From Paulownia fortunei (lineage: Eukaryota > Streptophyta > Magnoliopsida > Lamiales > Paulowniaceae), in assembly GCA_019321725.1 (NCBI GenBank), contig CM033110.1, forward strand, positions 682,001 through 746,000: 64,000 bases of DNA. Reading direction: 5' to 3'. The translations under genes and the position numbers were made by a program. Of this stretch, positions 38,891 through 50,839 are shown piece after piece. Position 1 is the stretch's first letter. Every line of letters starts with the position of its first letter. The notes under the pieces were generated by a model. The model had not been told where the DNA came from. It did not search any database and worked only from the letters and a program-made list of their open reading frames with translations.

Positions 38891-39565
38891 ATTATCTATC
38901 AATAAATACATATAAATCTAAATAATTTATTGGTAAGTACCTTACATTTATAATCTCATTGATTATGAGTTTGAATCACTTTTTTTTTTTAAATCCTAAT
39001 TTCATCTGTTGATTTTGTTTAAGACGGGAAATTAATCGTATATATGAAGTTGAACAAAGTCGAAGATCATATTTAGGTCGATTTCTAGTTATATAATTAG
39101 TGAAAATCATTTATCTACTAGAAAAACAAGTCGTTCTTGATTTAGAGTACTTAAATATCATTAAGACTAAATTAACCTTTTTATGGCTTCATTTTTCATA
39201 ATGTTAGTTAGATGTGAAGTTGTTCGAATTAGGCAATTTTAATTTAATTGTAACTAATCAATTACTAATTTATGAGCCTAATGCAAGTAGTTTGTAGTTA
39301 ATTAATACCTTTTTTTTTAGGTCAAAAATTGGTCTTACTCCATACCTATACATCTCCTTTAAATTTTGTAAGATCAGTGACCTAACTATAACACTATTTT
39401 TTAAATAAAGGGTGTTAAAGATAGCCATAGCTAAAAACCCATCTATAGTTTTCAATTATGTAACTAATAAGTTGAGATAATTAAGGCTAATTAATATCAA
39501 AAAATTGGAAAAAATTTATTTATTGGCACAAGATATAAGTTTTGAGTTATTTTTCGACTATTATA

Positions 39566-39607
<42 letters not shown>

Positions 39608-40865
39608 TTTCTAATGGAAATTTTCTTAAATTTATTTAGCTCAAGTAAAGTTGGGAATCTTTTATTTTTTATTTTTAGCCGCAAATTCTTTAAATTTTAC
39701 ACTTTTTAACCCCCTAAATTCTATTAAGATCTTTCACACTCTAGTAGTATTTACACACTTGGATCATAATGTTTGCCATTTTACATATACAGCTACAAAT
39801 AAATGGATTAAAGTAAAAACATCATTTATTTACATTTTTTTTTTGTAGTTCTTTATGCATTTTTACATAGTTCACATACTTAATAATTAATGAGAAAAAA
39901 AAAATGGGCGGATATGTTTTTTCTAAACTTTTAAGTGTACTATTTTTCGTGATAAAGTATGAAGTTCTTTAAGCGCTTTTTTCTTATTTTCTTTTCCAAA
40001 TAATCCAAAACGATCGGAGAAAAAAAAATATAAGCATTTTTTAAAATAATAAACAATATGATAATGCATGAACCATCAGCTTTATGATTAGTAGAGTTAA
40101 AAAAAAAAAAAAAAAAACATATGTCTTGATAAGTAATTTATATATGTATTGCAATCTATCAGTAATATCCTAACTCGTTTATCACGGATGACTAAGTTTG
40201 ATATATTCATATTTTTACATTATACATCAATTATCTCACGTCCAACCTAATAAAATAAACGACCCCTTAACGTAGAATCAAGGTTCAACACTCGTTCACA
40301 TTGGTCTTCCATTCACATCATTTTAAACTTTGGTCCAAACTTATTATTTAAAATTTATATCAAATTTTCATTTCAAAAAATATAATATTAGGTCATATCA
40401 AAATCATCCTTATAACGTTATCAAATTGTCAGATAATAGCCCATTAGAATGGTACCCTATACCTATGTATTGTTTCTTTCCGTTAAAGTGGTTCCACAAA
40501 TTGTCGTGGTAGTTAAATAACTGTCACGATGTCTCACATTTGGACATATTTAACCCTGACCATGAGTACATAATTACCTGGATACCCTCTCAAGCAGTTT
40601 AGGGTAGATTAATAGCCCTTCTTTCAGTGGGCCATCATATGAGTAATTTTGATTGGGCCTATTGGACAAGCCCAATTACAAAAGCATTACAATGTTTTGT
40701 GGGGAAATTGACACTATGATTGGTTTTATCTCCCCAAACTACTTTTCTTCTTCGGATATAAATATGTTTATCATTTGTATTTTTTGAAAATATTTTTTTT
40801 ATTTTATAAAAACACCAATCATTCGTTACAATATTCAATTTCCTAATATATTCATACTAACTATA

Positions 40866-40972
40866 ATAAAATAATATTGACAAAATATGTACAGTTAAAA
40901 ATATTTAACACTAATCACAACAAAATAATATTGATAAAATATTTACAGTTAAAAATATTTCATATCACATCA
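40866..40972. repeat. Two-copy tandem repeat, period 54
   Basis: 'aaaataatattgacaaaat' at 40868 recurs at 40922 with one change. Both copies continue through 'acagttaaaaatattt'. Confidence 0.8.
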
Positions 40973-41599
40973 TTTTTGTTCCAACAAATATATATTTTCA
41001 TTCTCTATATATTCTTCGATAGTGGAGAACCCACTATCAATAATATATTCTCTCATAATACTTTTTTATAAACAGTCGAAGATAACACCAAAGTAGCTTG
41101 AGGTTTTTGAAAATTTGGGGACTTAAACGAACTCCAATTGTAGGGCACATATGCTCATATTGAAGCCAATAAATATGCAGATCACTTGCCTTGAAAGGTT
41201 TGATGTTCCTCAACTGATGCGCTAGAGCTAGTATGGGAGTTTCTAGGGTTTTGTCAACGGGTGGGAATCAAGGTCTGTTGGATTTGGATTTGATATTCTG
41301 TTTTTGAGATTTGGATCCAATCCGAGTTTGATTATGTACAATAAATTTTATGCCACTAGAATAGTTTTTAAGTGAGTTTACGAGCCGTTGGATTGGATGT
41401 ATACATGATAATGTCATAAAATGTAAATAATATCAAAGTGTTACACGGGAGTAATACCTAAGTGTTTGGCACCACAATCCATCTCTTGAACTGCAACGAA
41501 AAACTCCCACGGTAATAACCTTCACTGCCTATTCTCATAGCTCAAAACCTCCCATGAATGAAGACCAACCAGTTCATTAACACATCTTAGGTGAACTTG

Positions 41600-42290
41600 A
41601 TGATGCCATCATATCTGTCGACCGGTGAAGATGATAATGGGGTTCACATAACTCAGGATGATCAGAAATAAGTAACTTCTGATTCTGGCACATCAAACGC
41701 CACTGCTGGAGGAAATTCAAGTGACACAGCTGAAGTAACAAGAAAGTGATAATTGCACTGCAATAGATGTCAAAGATCAGGTAATCAAGGCTCGTTGGCC
41801 GTGGAAGAGAATCCAGAAAAGTAGCAAGTGAGAGAGTCGTCGAAGAACAGGAGAAGCAAATAGCAGTTGAGGAGACAAATTACAAAAGTTAGCTAACAAG
41901 TTGGGACCTTAGAAATCAAAAAGAATCAGATATCAGATGAAGGCCTCGACGACTAATAGATAAACATCAACAGCAGGAAGAAGATGCTAACTTAGAAAAG
42001 GACAACAAGATGTGCAATCACAATAAGATCATGGGCCACACGCAATGTTCAAATCCAACAAAATGAAGCACCAATATGTTCAGTTGCAGATGGCCATGAT
42101 TTCCAAAAACAGAGAGGCATATTCCAAGAAAAATGTTGAAGATTCATTTTCAATTGGAGAAAAGCTCGGGGATACCAAAGAATCAAAGAAAGTGCCCACT
42201 ATAGAATGACCCAATGCTCACTGTCATCAGGTTATGCAGAGAACGCACTCATGGAGCCTCTCACATTTCTTTCTTTTGGTAGTGTGTCCT
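41600..42290 (+). pseudogene. Decayed coding-like segment, possible zinc-finger gene remnant
   Basis: Base composition here is visibly higher in GC than the flanks. Translation in shifting frames gives protein-like runs broken by stops and frameshifts, for example TSDSGTSNATAGGNSSDTAE near 41670-41730 and FSIGEKLGDTKESKKVPTIE near 42150-42206. Around 42010-42060 the string N-K-M-C-N-H-N-K-I-M-G-H-T-Q-C-S recalls the CHQCRQK-x-G-H-x-T-x-C-x-K-C start of plant CDCA7-type (zf-4CXXC_R1) zinc fingers, with losses. The match is short and degraded. I infer a dead gene fragment and am unsure of the family. Confidence 0.3.
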
Positions 42291-43151
42291 CTTTAAATTA
42301 GTTGCCAAAACACAGTAAAGTCAGTGCTACTGTAGTATCATATTGATTATAAGAAGGGTTATAAAGTTTGTACTACAAGTTTTCTTTTTGACTGAGATAT
42401 TTGATATTTGTACACAACATAAACAGTGATCAGTAATGAACTTGAAATACTAGCACGCTCTTTCGATGCCCAGCTAGAAAATGGAGATAATTTGCATCTC
42501 AAGTTAGGGCCACTCAAAAAGAAAAACCGTATTTCAAAAACCCACCTGTAAATGAAGTAAAGCATAGATGATGATATAACTATTATTATCAATTAAAAGT
42601 CCTCACCGTTGATGAATAACACCAGGGCAGCAAAAGGGATCAATGACTGAATACAGGAAGGCCTGAGGAAGGCATGAAGACACTGAAATAAAAGCTGTGT
42701 GAGCATATGCTTGCAGGCATGGGTAGCTTGTTCTTTCCCTTGCATATTTGATAACAAATGCGTAATATACTAAGAAAAATTATAATAAAGAAAAAAAATG
42801 ATAATAAAGACCACAACTGTTGAAGATATGCTAATTTTCATTAAGCTCCTTCTGATTTGATACCCAGCTTAGCTACATTAGCAACCATCACAAACCACAC
42901 AGTGCAACAGAGCCCACACAAGATACAGAGTATCATGTGTCTTGCAATCCCAAATTATATCTCAAATTCCATTTACCATGAAATTAACAGATTGGGTTCT
43001 CATTGACCTGAATCATTATAATGACCAGTCAATATAAAGGTCTCCCTATAATTTCTGATTCAGATTTCTATAAAGGATCACCTTCAAGCTCCTTTTAAGG
43101 AATTAGCATTTGTTAGGTTAGCTGCAGAAGTCTCTTAGTTTACCAATCAAA

Positions 43152-45253
43152 TCAAGCTTTGTTGAGAAGGTTTTGCAGTTGACCACTCCGGACTGCAGCC
43201 TGCAGATCTGAATTACAACAATCAAGATAAGAAAGAATCGTGCCATGAAACCGCAGAAACTTAAAAGCAAAGAGCAATCAGATTGTTTTGAGATGAGGTA
43301 AAACGCAACAACCAGAGAGAGAGAGAGAGAGTTCATAGGAAAAACACTTTGAACATAAAAGTATCCTACCATCAGATCCACCAATATGCTTGCCATTCAC
43401 AAATACTTGTGGGACAGTCCGCCGCCCAACCATTTCCAGAAGAACATCCTGAATTTTATATCCATCATCTGCATATAATCAATCAAGAATAGTGAAAAAT
43501 ATCAGTCACCACAAATAGTAAATGTTGCAACCAAAAAGAAGAAAAAAAAGAAACATGAAACACTTCCACAAACCTTATCATCAAACTTAGACTAAAAGGT
43601 AATAGCAGAACAAATGAACAACAGAATAATTACCTCGAAGATCAAGCTCCACGACAAAGGGCTGCTCCTCAAGTTCACTAAATATGCGCTTCGCACGCAA
43701 CGAATATCTAACATCACAATATAGCACAAACATGAAGGTTAGAGAGTGTTCAGATCAAAGAAACGATTTTAAATCTAAAAGATTGACAAATGCATTTAAG
43801 TAGGAATGCCAGAAGGAAGATGTTTTAATCAGATTGAAAACGATGGGGAATTTGTCGAATCAGTTTCCTTCAGAATGTAATCTGTTTGATAGCAATCATC
43901 CACCATCTTAACCAAACCCTCTTTCAAAAATCATTCCTTGGACTAAGTCAATACCTGTTCCAAGAACAAGATTCTAAAATCTGGAATTGGTGCAGGAAAA
44001 CAGACTCAGTTCCCTCTCTCTCATCCAACTGCCAGATAATTGTGAGACAAAAACCTCAAGAGCCTATAGCTTTTGAGATTTATCTTCTTTCCTTCTTTCT
44101 CAATTGTCTCAACACCATATTCTTTCTTTTCTCCCATATTCATGTATATCTTTGAATTTATTTGTCTACAAGCTTTTATATTGTACTTACTATATGCTGA
44201 GAAATCAATAATTCAACTTGTTGTATGGTTTAATGGGTGTGGTGTCTCTGTCGGGAAATAATTCAGTAGGTACTAGGTAGCAGCTGAACTAAGACTAACC
44301 AATGTCCGCCAATCAGGTTATTAGAACACCGCCACACAAATTCAGTACCCTAACAAAAGAAAACTTAATAAAAAATGGAGAATATGAAAATCAGAGATAA
44401 TAAAACAAAGAAAACATCTCTTTAATAGTTCTTTTAATTACTAAATGCAGCTCTACAAATTTCACTTTTACATATCGTTGTTGTAGCCCGTTATTTCCAA
44501 ACAAATGTATCTACAAAATGGTAATTACATATGTAGGCATTCATACATATAAACTAAAACCAAACGCACATTTACATAAGAAATCCGAAGTAATGCTACA
44601 AAAAGCTATTTCAGGTGTACAGGCAAGTAAAACATAAAATAAAATAAGAACATAAAAACAAGCTCAAATCGGTACTAAATACAAAATTTCTTGATCTAAC
44701 ATCCGTAAATAACTCAAATTGAAGATTGTTACACTATATTATACGTGACAAGACTTACGGGCAGTAGGATTTGGAGAAGATGGCGATCTTATTAGAGTAG
44801 ATAACATTTTCCACGAACGCTGGGGAATTGGAAGCTAGGGCTTTTTGTGGAGCATATCCCAGCAGCAACATACAAGCTACAGCTGCAATCAAAACTGGGC
44901 GCCGCTCAAAACCCATCTTCGGCAGCATCGCACCCACGACGGCGTCGTTTTCGCTCTCCCTTCTCAGCTCGCACTTGTAATCACAGCTCAGTTTCAGAAT
45001 AACCCTTCTGGGCACAAAATGTATACCTGCTAAAAACCAAAAGGGTTGCAGCAAAATCGCAGTATTAAGACAAGAAGAAGAAAAAGATTACGGAAAAGAA
45101 ACGAAGCCCATGAATCTTGCAAAGATTCTGAAAATTTTGAGGGGGAACTGGAGAAGAAATGAGAAGGGTACCTTCGGAGAAATTGGAGCGCGTAAAGAGC
45201 AGAGGTGATGAAGGGAATTGACGTAGCTGAAGGGATTTTGAGGACCCGTTCAT
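43152..45253 (-). CDS. Class I glutaredoxin with CPYS site and targeting region
   Basis: Exons 45253-45172, 45026-44759, 43707-43634, 43468-43370 and 43207-43152 (stop TGA) join in frame to 192 residues. Glutaredoxins reduce disulphides or glutathionylated proteins using glutathione, and some bind Fe-S clusters. The domain covers about 97-192: [13 protein letters not shown] (C116-S119), the RRTVPQVF cis-proline motif (P161) and the GGSDD glutathione-binding motif (171-175). It resembles plant GRXC3/GRXC4, but the second active-site Cys is Ser, so a monothiol mechanism is expected. Residues 1-60 are Ser/Arg-rich like a chloroplast transit peptide. Residues 67-92 (FERRPV, hydrophobic core [13 protein letters not shown], then ALA) look like a cleavable signal, either thylakoid-lumen Tat type or secretory if translation starts at M61 or M65. 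An upstream in-frame ATG at 45322 would add 23 residues. I chose 45253 because the sequence after it looks most like a transit peptide. Confidence 0.87.
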
Positions 45254-46489
45254 TTTCTCTTTACAAATTGCGATTTTCTCACAAAATTCCAATGCTCGAA
45301 AGTGTATCAATGATTGGGACACGATTGCTGGTTCTTTCTTTCGAAATTAAAGGGTTGGTGCCCTTCAGGGTAAACTGGTAATTTTAGTGTAAAGAATTAT
45401 TAAAAGGATAATGAAACTTAGTCCAGGCTTGAAATTAATTCGATTTCACTTTCAACATTTTCATAAAAAATAATTAAAAAAATTTATTATGTGAAAATAT
45501 ATGAAGATTATGAAGTATATTTGATTTTAATTTTGATGAAAACACTTTTTACTATTAATCTCATGTCTGGTAAGATTTTGTATTATTAATTGAGTCATAT
45601 TATTATTTTATATTATTATATATTATTTTAAAATTAATATAATTTAAATGATATAAGTATATATATTATTGATTGGATAATTTGAATATGCATAATGATA
45701 TATATATATATATAATAATGATTATGATTACTTTATAGTATTCTAAGAAGGGATAAAAATGTGTTTTCGAGATTTTAATATTTAAATATTTAATTTTATT
45801 TTATGAAAATAATAAAACTGCTAGAATTGAAAAATCAAATCAAAATCAAACATAACTTTAATATTCTATTTCAAATTGACTGTGAAAACTCATATTATTA
45901 TATATAAAAAATTAAATTTAAATATCTTTTTATTATTATGTTGACTAAGTTAGATATTTGATATTCTATTTGAAATACTTGACCTCCAATCATACCTAAT
46001 TCAATTAAATTTTATTCAAATCATAATCATTTAATAATCAAGTTTGTTTAAGCTCACATTTGACTCGAATTTATACAATTTTCTTGTCAAAGTTCAATGG
46101 ATATAATTGAAAATAATTACGAGTTTAAGGCATTTTCCTAAAATGACTTTTGATTGCCAATTTGCCTCTAAAGTTTTTCAACTACATTTTTTTTTTCATA
46201 TCCTTTAATTACAATAATAATCCCATTTATTAAATGTATAATCCATCCAACTTTTTTTAATTAATCATCTTTTACATAATATGGAGAAATAGTGTAAGTA
46301 CAATTAGGAATGCATTTGGTACAGTTCGGGTGATTTCTAGAGGAAATTTATATCATACCAATCCTTGTGGTTTTGGGAGTTTCAATATCAACCCCATATT
46401 TTGAATCAATATTGTTTAAATTTCAAATTAACTTTAGCGATTAGCATCAAACTCAATTAACTTATCAACAATGAAAGCAGTACTTGTAT

Positions 46490-46860
46490 AAGCACATTGG
46501 TGATCATATTAATCTTATTATGGTTCAGACCGATTTAATAAAAAATAATTATATTTTTTATTATATTATTTAAAAATAATAATATAATAAATTAATTATT
46601 ATGTAATATTTTTTAAAATTAAAAAAAAATAACCAACTAAAAATATATTTAATAAAACTCAATATATATATATTTATATAACAAAATACTAAGTTTAAAC
46701 TTCTTAAAAAATTAAAAAAAAAATAGTTTGATCATTTTGATTGATTTTTAACCTATTTTGACTGGTTGAATCGAAAATTTAATTATTAATACTAGTCGGA
46801 TTGGACCGACGATTAATTTCGATTGAATCATCTGATCCAGTACAATTTTAAAAATATTGA
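46490..46860 (+). mobile_element. Dispersed AT-rich element, copy B
   Basis: Same block order as copy A: 'gtgatcatattaatctta', 'cagaccgattta', an AT-rich core with 'attaattattatgtaat', 'aataaccaactaaaaata', 'aagtttaaacttctta', and terminal 'gaccgacgattaatttcgattg'. The core is more diverged than the ends. There is no ORF. Confidence 0.55.
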
Positions 46861-47159
46861 ATGAAATATGTTAGACTGACAAGTGAATCAAATGTCACAT
46901 TTGTTTAATTAGATAAAAATAAAATAATAAAATAAGTGAGAAAATTAAAATGATAAAATATTTACGTGGTTCAACTAATAACAATTTTATCGTTCACTAA
47001 CAAGAGAGTGATTCCACTGTGTTAAAAATAACAATGTATTAAAAATAACAATGAAAGATTACAATAATTAAATAATATATTCTCTAATTAAATCCAACAA
47101 CAAAAAATTATCTTCATTCTTAAGGAAAAACTGGCAGCAGCTTGCTCTATCAATGCTCG

Positions 47160-47620
47160 TTCGATAGAATCCAATTGAAATTTTAGTTAATCGAAATTTT
47201 GATTGATTAAAATCTTAAACTGAAAACAAATCAAATTAATTAGTTTGATTTGGTTATAATCGATTTTCTTTCAATTTTTCGTTAATCAAATTTTTATAAA
47301 AAAATAGATAAAAATTAAATAATAGAATTAGACATATATTTTTTTATTTATTATTTATAGTTTGGATGAGAAAAATATAAACCATACTATAAAAATAAAT
47401 ACAAGTATACAAATATAATTTTTAACATAAAAATAAATAATAAGTATAAAAATTATATATAAAAATTTATAAAAATAATAATTCGATTTTTGGTTTGGTT
47501 GGATTAACCAAAATAAAAAATCAAAATTGAACAAAAAACCAAAATTTTGAAAAAAATATCAAAAATTAAATCAAAATTTTTGGATTGAATGCAACCGATC
47601 AATCGAATTATATACATCTC
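47160..47620. mobile_element. Second AT-rich element candidate with inverted ends
   Basis: The left part has 'ttagttaatcgaaattttga' and 'ggttataatcgattttc'. The right part has 'tcgatttttggtttggttgg', 'ttaaccaaaat' and 'aaccaaaattttg'. The inverted arrangement of these motifs around a featureless AT core resembles non-autonomous hAT- or MITE-type elements. Target-site duplications could not be fixed. Confidence 0.35.
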
Positions 47621-48959
47621 TAACTTAATTTTTTTGGGTTTGGGGGGTGTGGTTGGGGGCTAGAGAAAATTATAACAAACGTGGCTAATTTACCAAAATT
47701 ATGATATAATGTTTATGCATGCATTGCCCCACTACCATCCATCCAATTAGATCAATTGACAGTCTGGCGGCTCACGACAAAGAATTCATTCTTGACCCTA
47801 AAAAGTTGCATCTCAAACTTGGGCATTGAGGAGTAGCACAAAAAGAAAAAATTAAAGTTTGTAAAATAAGCACTAACGTTGTATTTCTGTCTTGTTATGG
47901 GCCTCAAATCACATATGAATGAAACATTGGCTCCACATTTGTATGAGAAGAAGTATCTAATTGAAAAATGCTTCTCTTAAAGCTGTATAAATTGTTATTG
48001 TCAAGTTAAAAAAAAACTTAAATGGGACACAATCCAAGAACAATTCAAAATATTAAGTTCATGAGGTTCAAGAAAAATTATCCGAGCACGTTAGCTCATT
48101 AGCCCCAATGATTTACACATCATACCGTACACGATTATACCATTTTAGTCATATTACAAGCGGGAGACAAAGATCTCAGATAATCCGAAGTGGAACCACA
48201 TCAAACTTCTTTATTAAATTTACCAAATCATTGAATATTATTGTCAAGATGAAAATTCTCTCTCTTTTACACGAAATGCATGAATTGACTGTCTGTAAAT
48301 GCGTTGATATGTAGAAAAGGAGTGTGTTGATAACTAGGGAAGATGAGGAGAGAAGAAGCCTGAAGAAGAAGGGAACCGGAGGTGGAAGTGTGTTAATTGC
48401 GGTGGAAAATTTTATATTTCCTTTTTTTGCTGATTTGATTTTTCCATTTTACAAACAGAGGTACACATTGGTATATGTGATATTAATATAATTAAAATGA
48501 CACAAAAATGTAATAGTTAAGATTTGATGGGAAGAACTATTGCAATTAGTGTAACACTAACTAGTTTTTAACAGTATACTATTTTATTTTCTGTCAAATT
48601 TTTATTTCCTTAATTAATTCAAATTTTTCATTATTTTTTTTATAATTTAAGAACTTTCTAATACCATGGCTTTTTCTACACGCTAGAATGCTTAATTTGT
48701 ATCTATGAGTACCTAAGTCCTCTCATAAGTAAGCAGGAAAGTTCCCCTGCACATAAAGCCATAAGTTCACAACGACTTTATTTCAAACAATGAAGGTCCC
48801 GAGAAGTTATTGAGCAATTTCTTTCACAATTTAAGGGTCAGTTTTCTTTCATATATCCATTTTCAAGAAGTGATACAAAGTCTCAACTTCTGTGTCTTGG
48901 GTCTCTCTGTGCAGGAAATATGTGAGCATTGGCGGTTACTGCTCTTATTCTTGTGCAAA

Positions 48960-49520
48960 TTTTTCCTTTTTCTTTTTTCATGATTCTTGAAAAAAATTAT
49001 TTGGCTGATTGAGTTATATATACTTTGTTCTTAAGTGTTCTGTTTCTCTGATCATTAATGGGTTTCTCATTAAAGATGTAAATCTTCAAGGCATGAACTA
49101 CATGACTTTTTCTTTTTCCTTTCTCATGATTCTTGAAATTTTCATTTGGTTGCTTGTATTGTTCTGTGTTCTTTTTCTGTTTTTTCTTATCATATGAATA
49201 TGTAAATGGGTTTCTTGTTAAAGATGTAAAAAACTTTAGTATATCAATTACACGAATTTTTGTTTTTCTTTTTGAATCATAATTTTCCTTTGGTCGTTCA
49301 GTGTTCTGTTTCTCTGATCATATATATGTATGTATTCTTGAATGGGTTTTTCATTAAAGATGCAAAACTTTAGTGTATGATTTACACGACTTGTTCTTTT
49401 CATGATTCTTGAAATTTGCTTTGGCAGTTTGTATAATTATTCGTCTGTGAGTGTTCTGTTTCTCAGATCATCTGTATTTGTTAATGGGTTTCTCAGTAAA
49501 GAAGTAAAAGTTTTAGTGGG
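48960..49520 (+). repeat. Degenerate four-copy tandem repeat in F-box leader region
   Basis: The phrase 'gtgttctgtttctctgatca' recurs at 49035, 49166 (diverged), 49301 and 49451, spacings of 131, 135 and 150 bases. Each copy is followed by 'aatgggtttctcattaaagatgtaaa' and most by 'catgattcttgaaatt'. A partial unit precedes at about 48978. The array lies just upstream of a splice-acceptor-like 'ttggactgcag' at 49725 and about 300 bases before the F-box start codon, so it is probably in a 5' untranslated intron. Confidence 0.85.
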
Positions 49521-49813
49521 TGAATTGCACGAGTTGAAGTTGAGATTTTCTTGACTTCCCTGAGTTGACCAAGAAGATTCTTGCTTACCCCTGATGTGAA
49601 TTTGTGACCATATTGCTGTTTTCTCCTGATTTCTCTTACATGGGCTTTCTTTTGATTTTCAAAAATGGGTGTGATAAGTATCTTTGGATGCCTCATGTTG
49701 ACATGTTTTTCTTCTTGGACTGCAGATACAGGATGTGAATTAGAACTGTTGCATACGAGAAGGTAGACAACAACTTCACTTCATTACCTCCGTTCACAAA
49801 AGAGAGAGAAGAC

Positions 49814-50839
49814 ATGGAGATTAAAGATATAGTAAAGGATATTGTTCTCCCTTTTCTTCCTGCAAAAACCCTTATCAGATTCAGGTCTGTGTCGAAGGAG
49901 TGGGATCGATGGATTAGGAGTCCCTTTTTAGCCCACCAGCAGAGTTACTACTTCAAGGATTTATCTGGTTTCTTTTGTCAATATGATGAGATGAATCCTA
50001 CATTCATGACCCTGAATAATAGTGCTTATGGAGTTCCCACGCCTTCCCTTAGATTCTTGCCTGAACTTGTTAATATCATAAGTTCTTGCAATGGCTTGCT
50101 CCTCTGCCAAGGCCGTGGTGGAAATAATTCTTACTACATTTGCAACCCTGCAAATGAGGAGTGGATGGAGCTTCCTCCACCTGGATTTTATCATGGATCT
50201 GAACCTGCAACTGTCCTTGCCTTTGAACCTTCTGCACTCAATTTCGAAGCAAGTTATCAGTTGATCTGTGCAGTAACAATGCTTGATCAGCCAGTTGTTT
50301 TCTTTGAAATATACTCCTCCACAACAAGATCCTGGAGGATCTCAGACACCACATTCCTAGAATTGGAAGATTCAAGTTTCACAGGTAACGGGTTCTACAT
50401 GAAGGGAATTGCTTACTGGGAAACATCCACAAGAAAAGTGCTAGCTTTTGATCTGAAGAATGAGGTTTATGAGATTATATCTCTACCTTCTGACACTCCT
50501 TCAAGTGGAGTCTTGACACAGATTCATGGGGAGCTATGCTACGTCGGTATTTCTAAGTTCTTGGACAATGAATACTCTATAATGATCTATACTGGACTGG
50601 ACTTGAGCTTGAAACATCTACTAAATGTAAATCTTGAACAGGCATCAAACCTCAATCCAGGATATCGGGTTCTGCCTTGTGTTGATGGCAACACAGTAAT
50701 GATTCTCATAGGGTGTTTCATCTATTCTTACAGCATGAGAGATCAAAGAATTAAAGTGATAAGAAGGGCCACAATCGATTCTTGCTCTGCTGCACATAAG
50801 TATCTGGCTTATGTAAACAGTCTGGTCCATGTGGCTTGA
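49814..50839 (+). CDS. F-box protein with F-box-associated C-terminal region
   Basis: Intronless frame of 341 codons ending in TGA. F-box proteins are substrate adaptors of SCF ubiquitin ligases. Residues 6-43 form the F-box (I-V-L-P-F-L-P-A-K-T-L-I-R-F-R-S-V-S-K-E-W, then SPFLAHQQS). The family-typical SCNGLLLC (91-98) and YICNPANEEWMELPPP (108-123) follow, as in F-box-associated interaction domains. After that comes a kelch/propeller-like beta-rich region with WRI, GIAYWET, VLAFDLKNEVYEIISLP and GELCYVG phrases. There are only four residues before the F-box helix, so the usual LPxDL opening is replaced by IVKDIVLPFLP. The start is the first ATG after the leader and keeps the F-box whole. 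The target protein cannot be inferred. Confidence 0.9.
   Translation: MEIKDIVKDIVLPFLPAKTLIRFRSVSKEWDRWIRSPFLAHQQSYYFKDLSGFFCQYDEMNPTFMTLNNSAYGVPTPSLRFLPELVNIISSCNGLLLCQGRGGNNSYYICNPANEEWMELPPPGFYHGSEPATVLAFEPSALNFEASYQLICAVTMLDQPVVFFEIYSSTTRSWRISDTTFLELEDSSFTGNGFYMKGIAYWETSTRKVLAFDLKNEVYEIISLPSDTPSSGVLTQIHGELCYVGISKFLDNEYSIMIYTGLDLSLKHLLNVNLEQASNLNPGYRVLPCVDGNTVMILIGCFIYSYSMRDQRIKVIRRATIDSCSAAHKYLAYVNSLVHVA

Larger units (their letters stand above)
31800..43100. other. 11 kb AT-rich gene-poor region
   Basis: No supported intact gene is present. The stretch holds simple repeats, including (AAT)n 33351-33385 and (AT)n 39561-39604, a dispersed element copy (34620-35070), several local tandem repeats (37.3, 38.0-38.9 and 40.9 kb), a 19-base C run and a decayed coding-like patch (41.6-42.3 kb). 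The open frames in it are short, AT-driven and unlike known proteins. Confidence 0.65.
45330..48950. other. Intergenic AT-rich DNA with element remnants
   Basis: No gene is supported. The stretch holds dispersed-element copy B (46490-46860) and a string 'tacgtggttcaactaataac' near 46964, of the kind seen in plant LTR ends. It also holds a second AT-rich element candidate at 47160-47620, whose two ends carry inverted 'ggttaatc/gattaacc'-type motifs. The last kilobase is the F-box promoter side. A purine-rich patch at 48310-48400 (gaagaagaagggaaccgg) is unexplained. Confidence 0.5.

Noticed and set aside
46930..47140. LTR retrotransposon suggested by the 'acgtggttcaactaataac' string
   Set aside because: No matching second LTR, primer-binding site or polyprotein is visible, so only a decayed scrap can be claimed.
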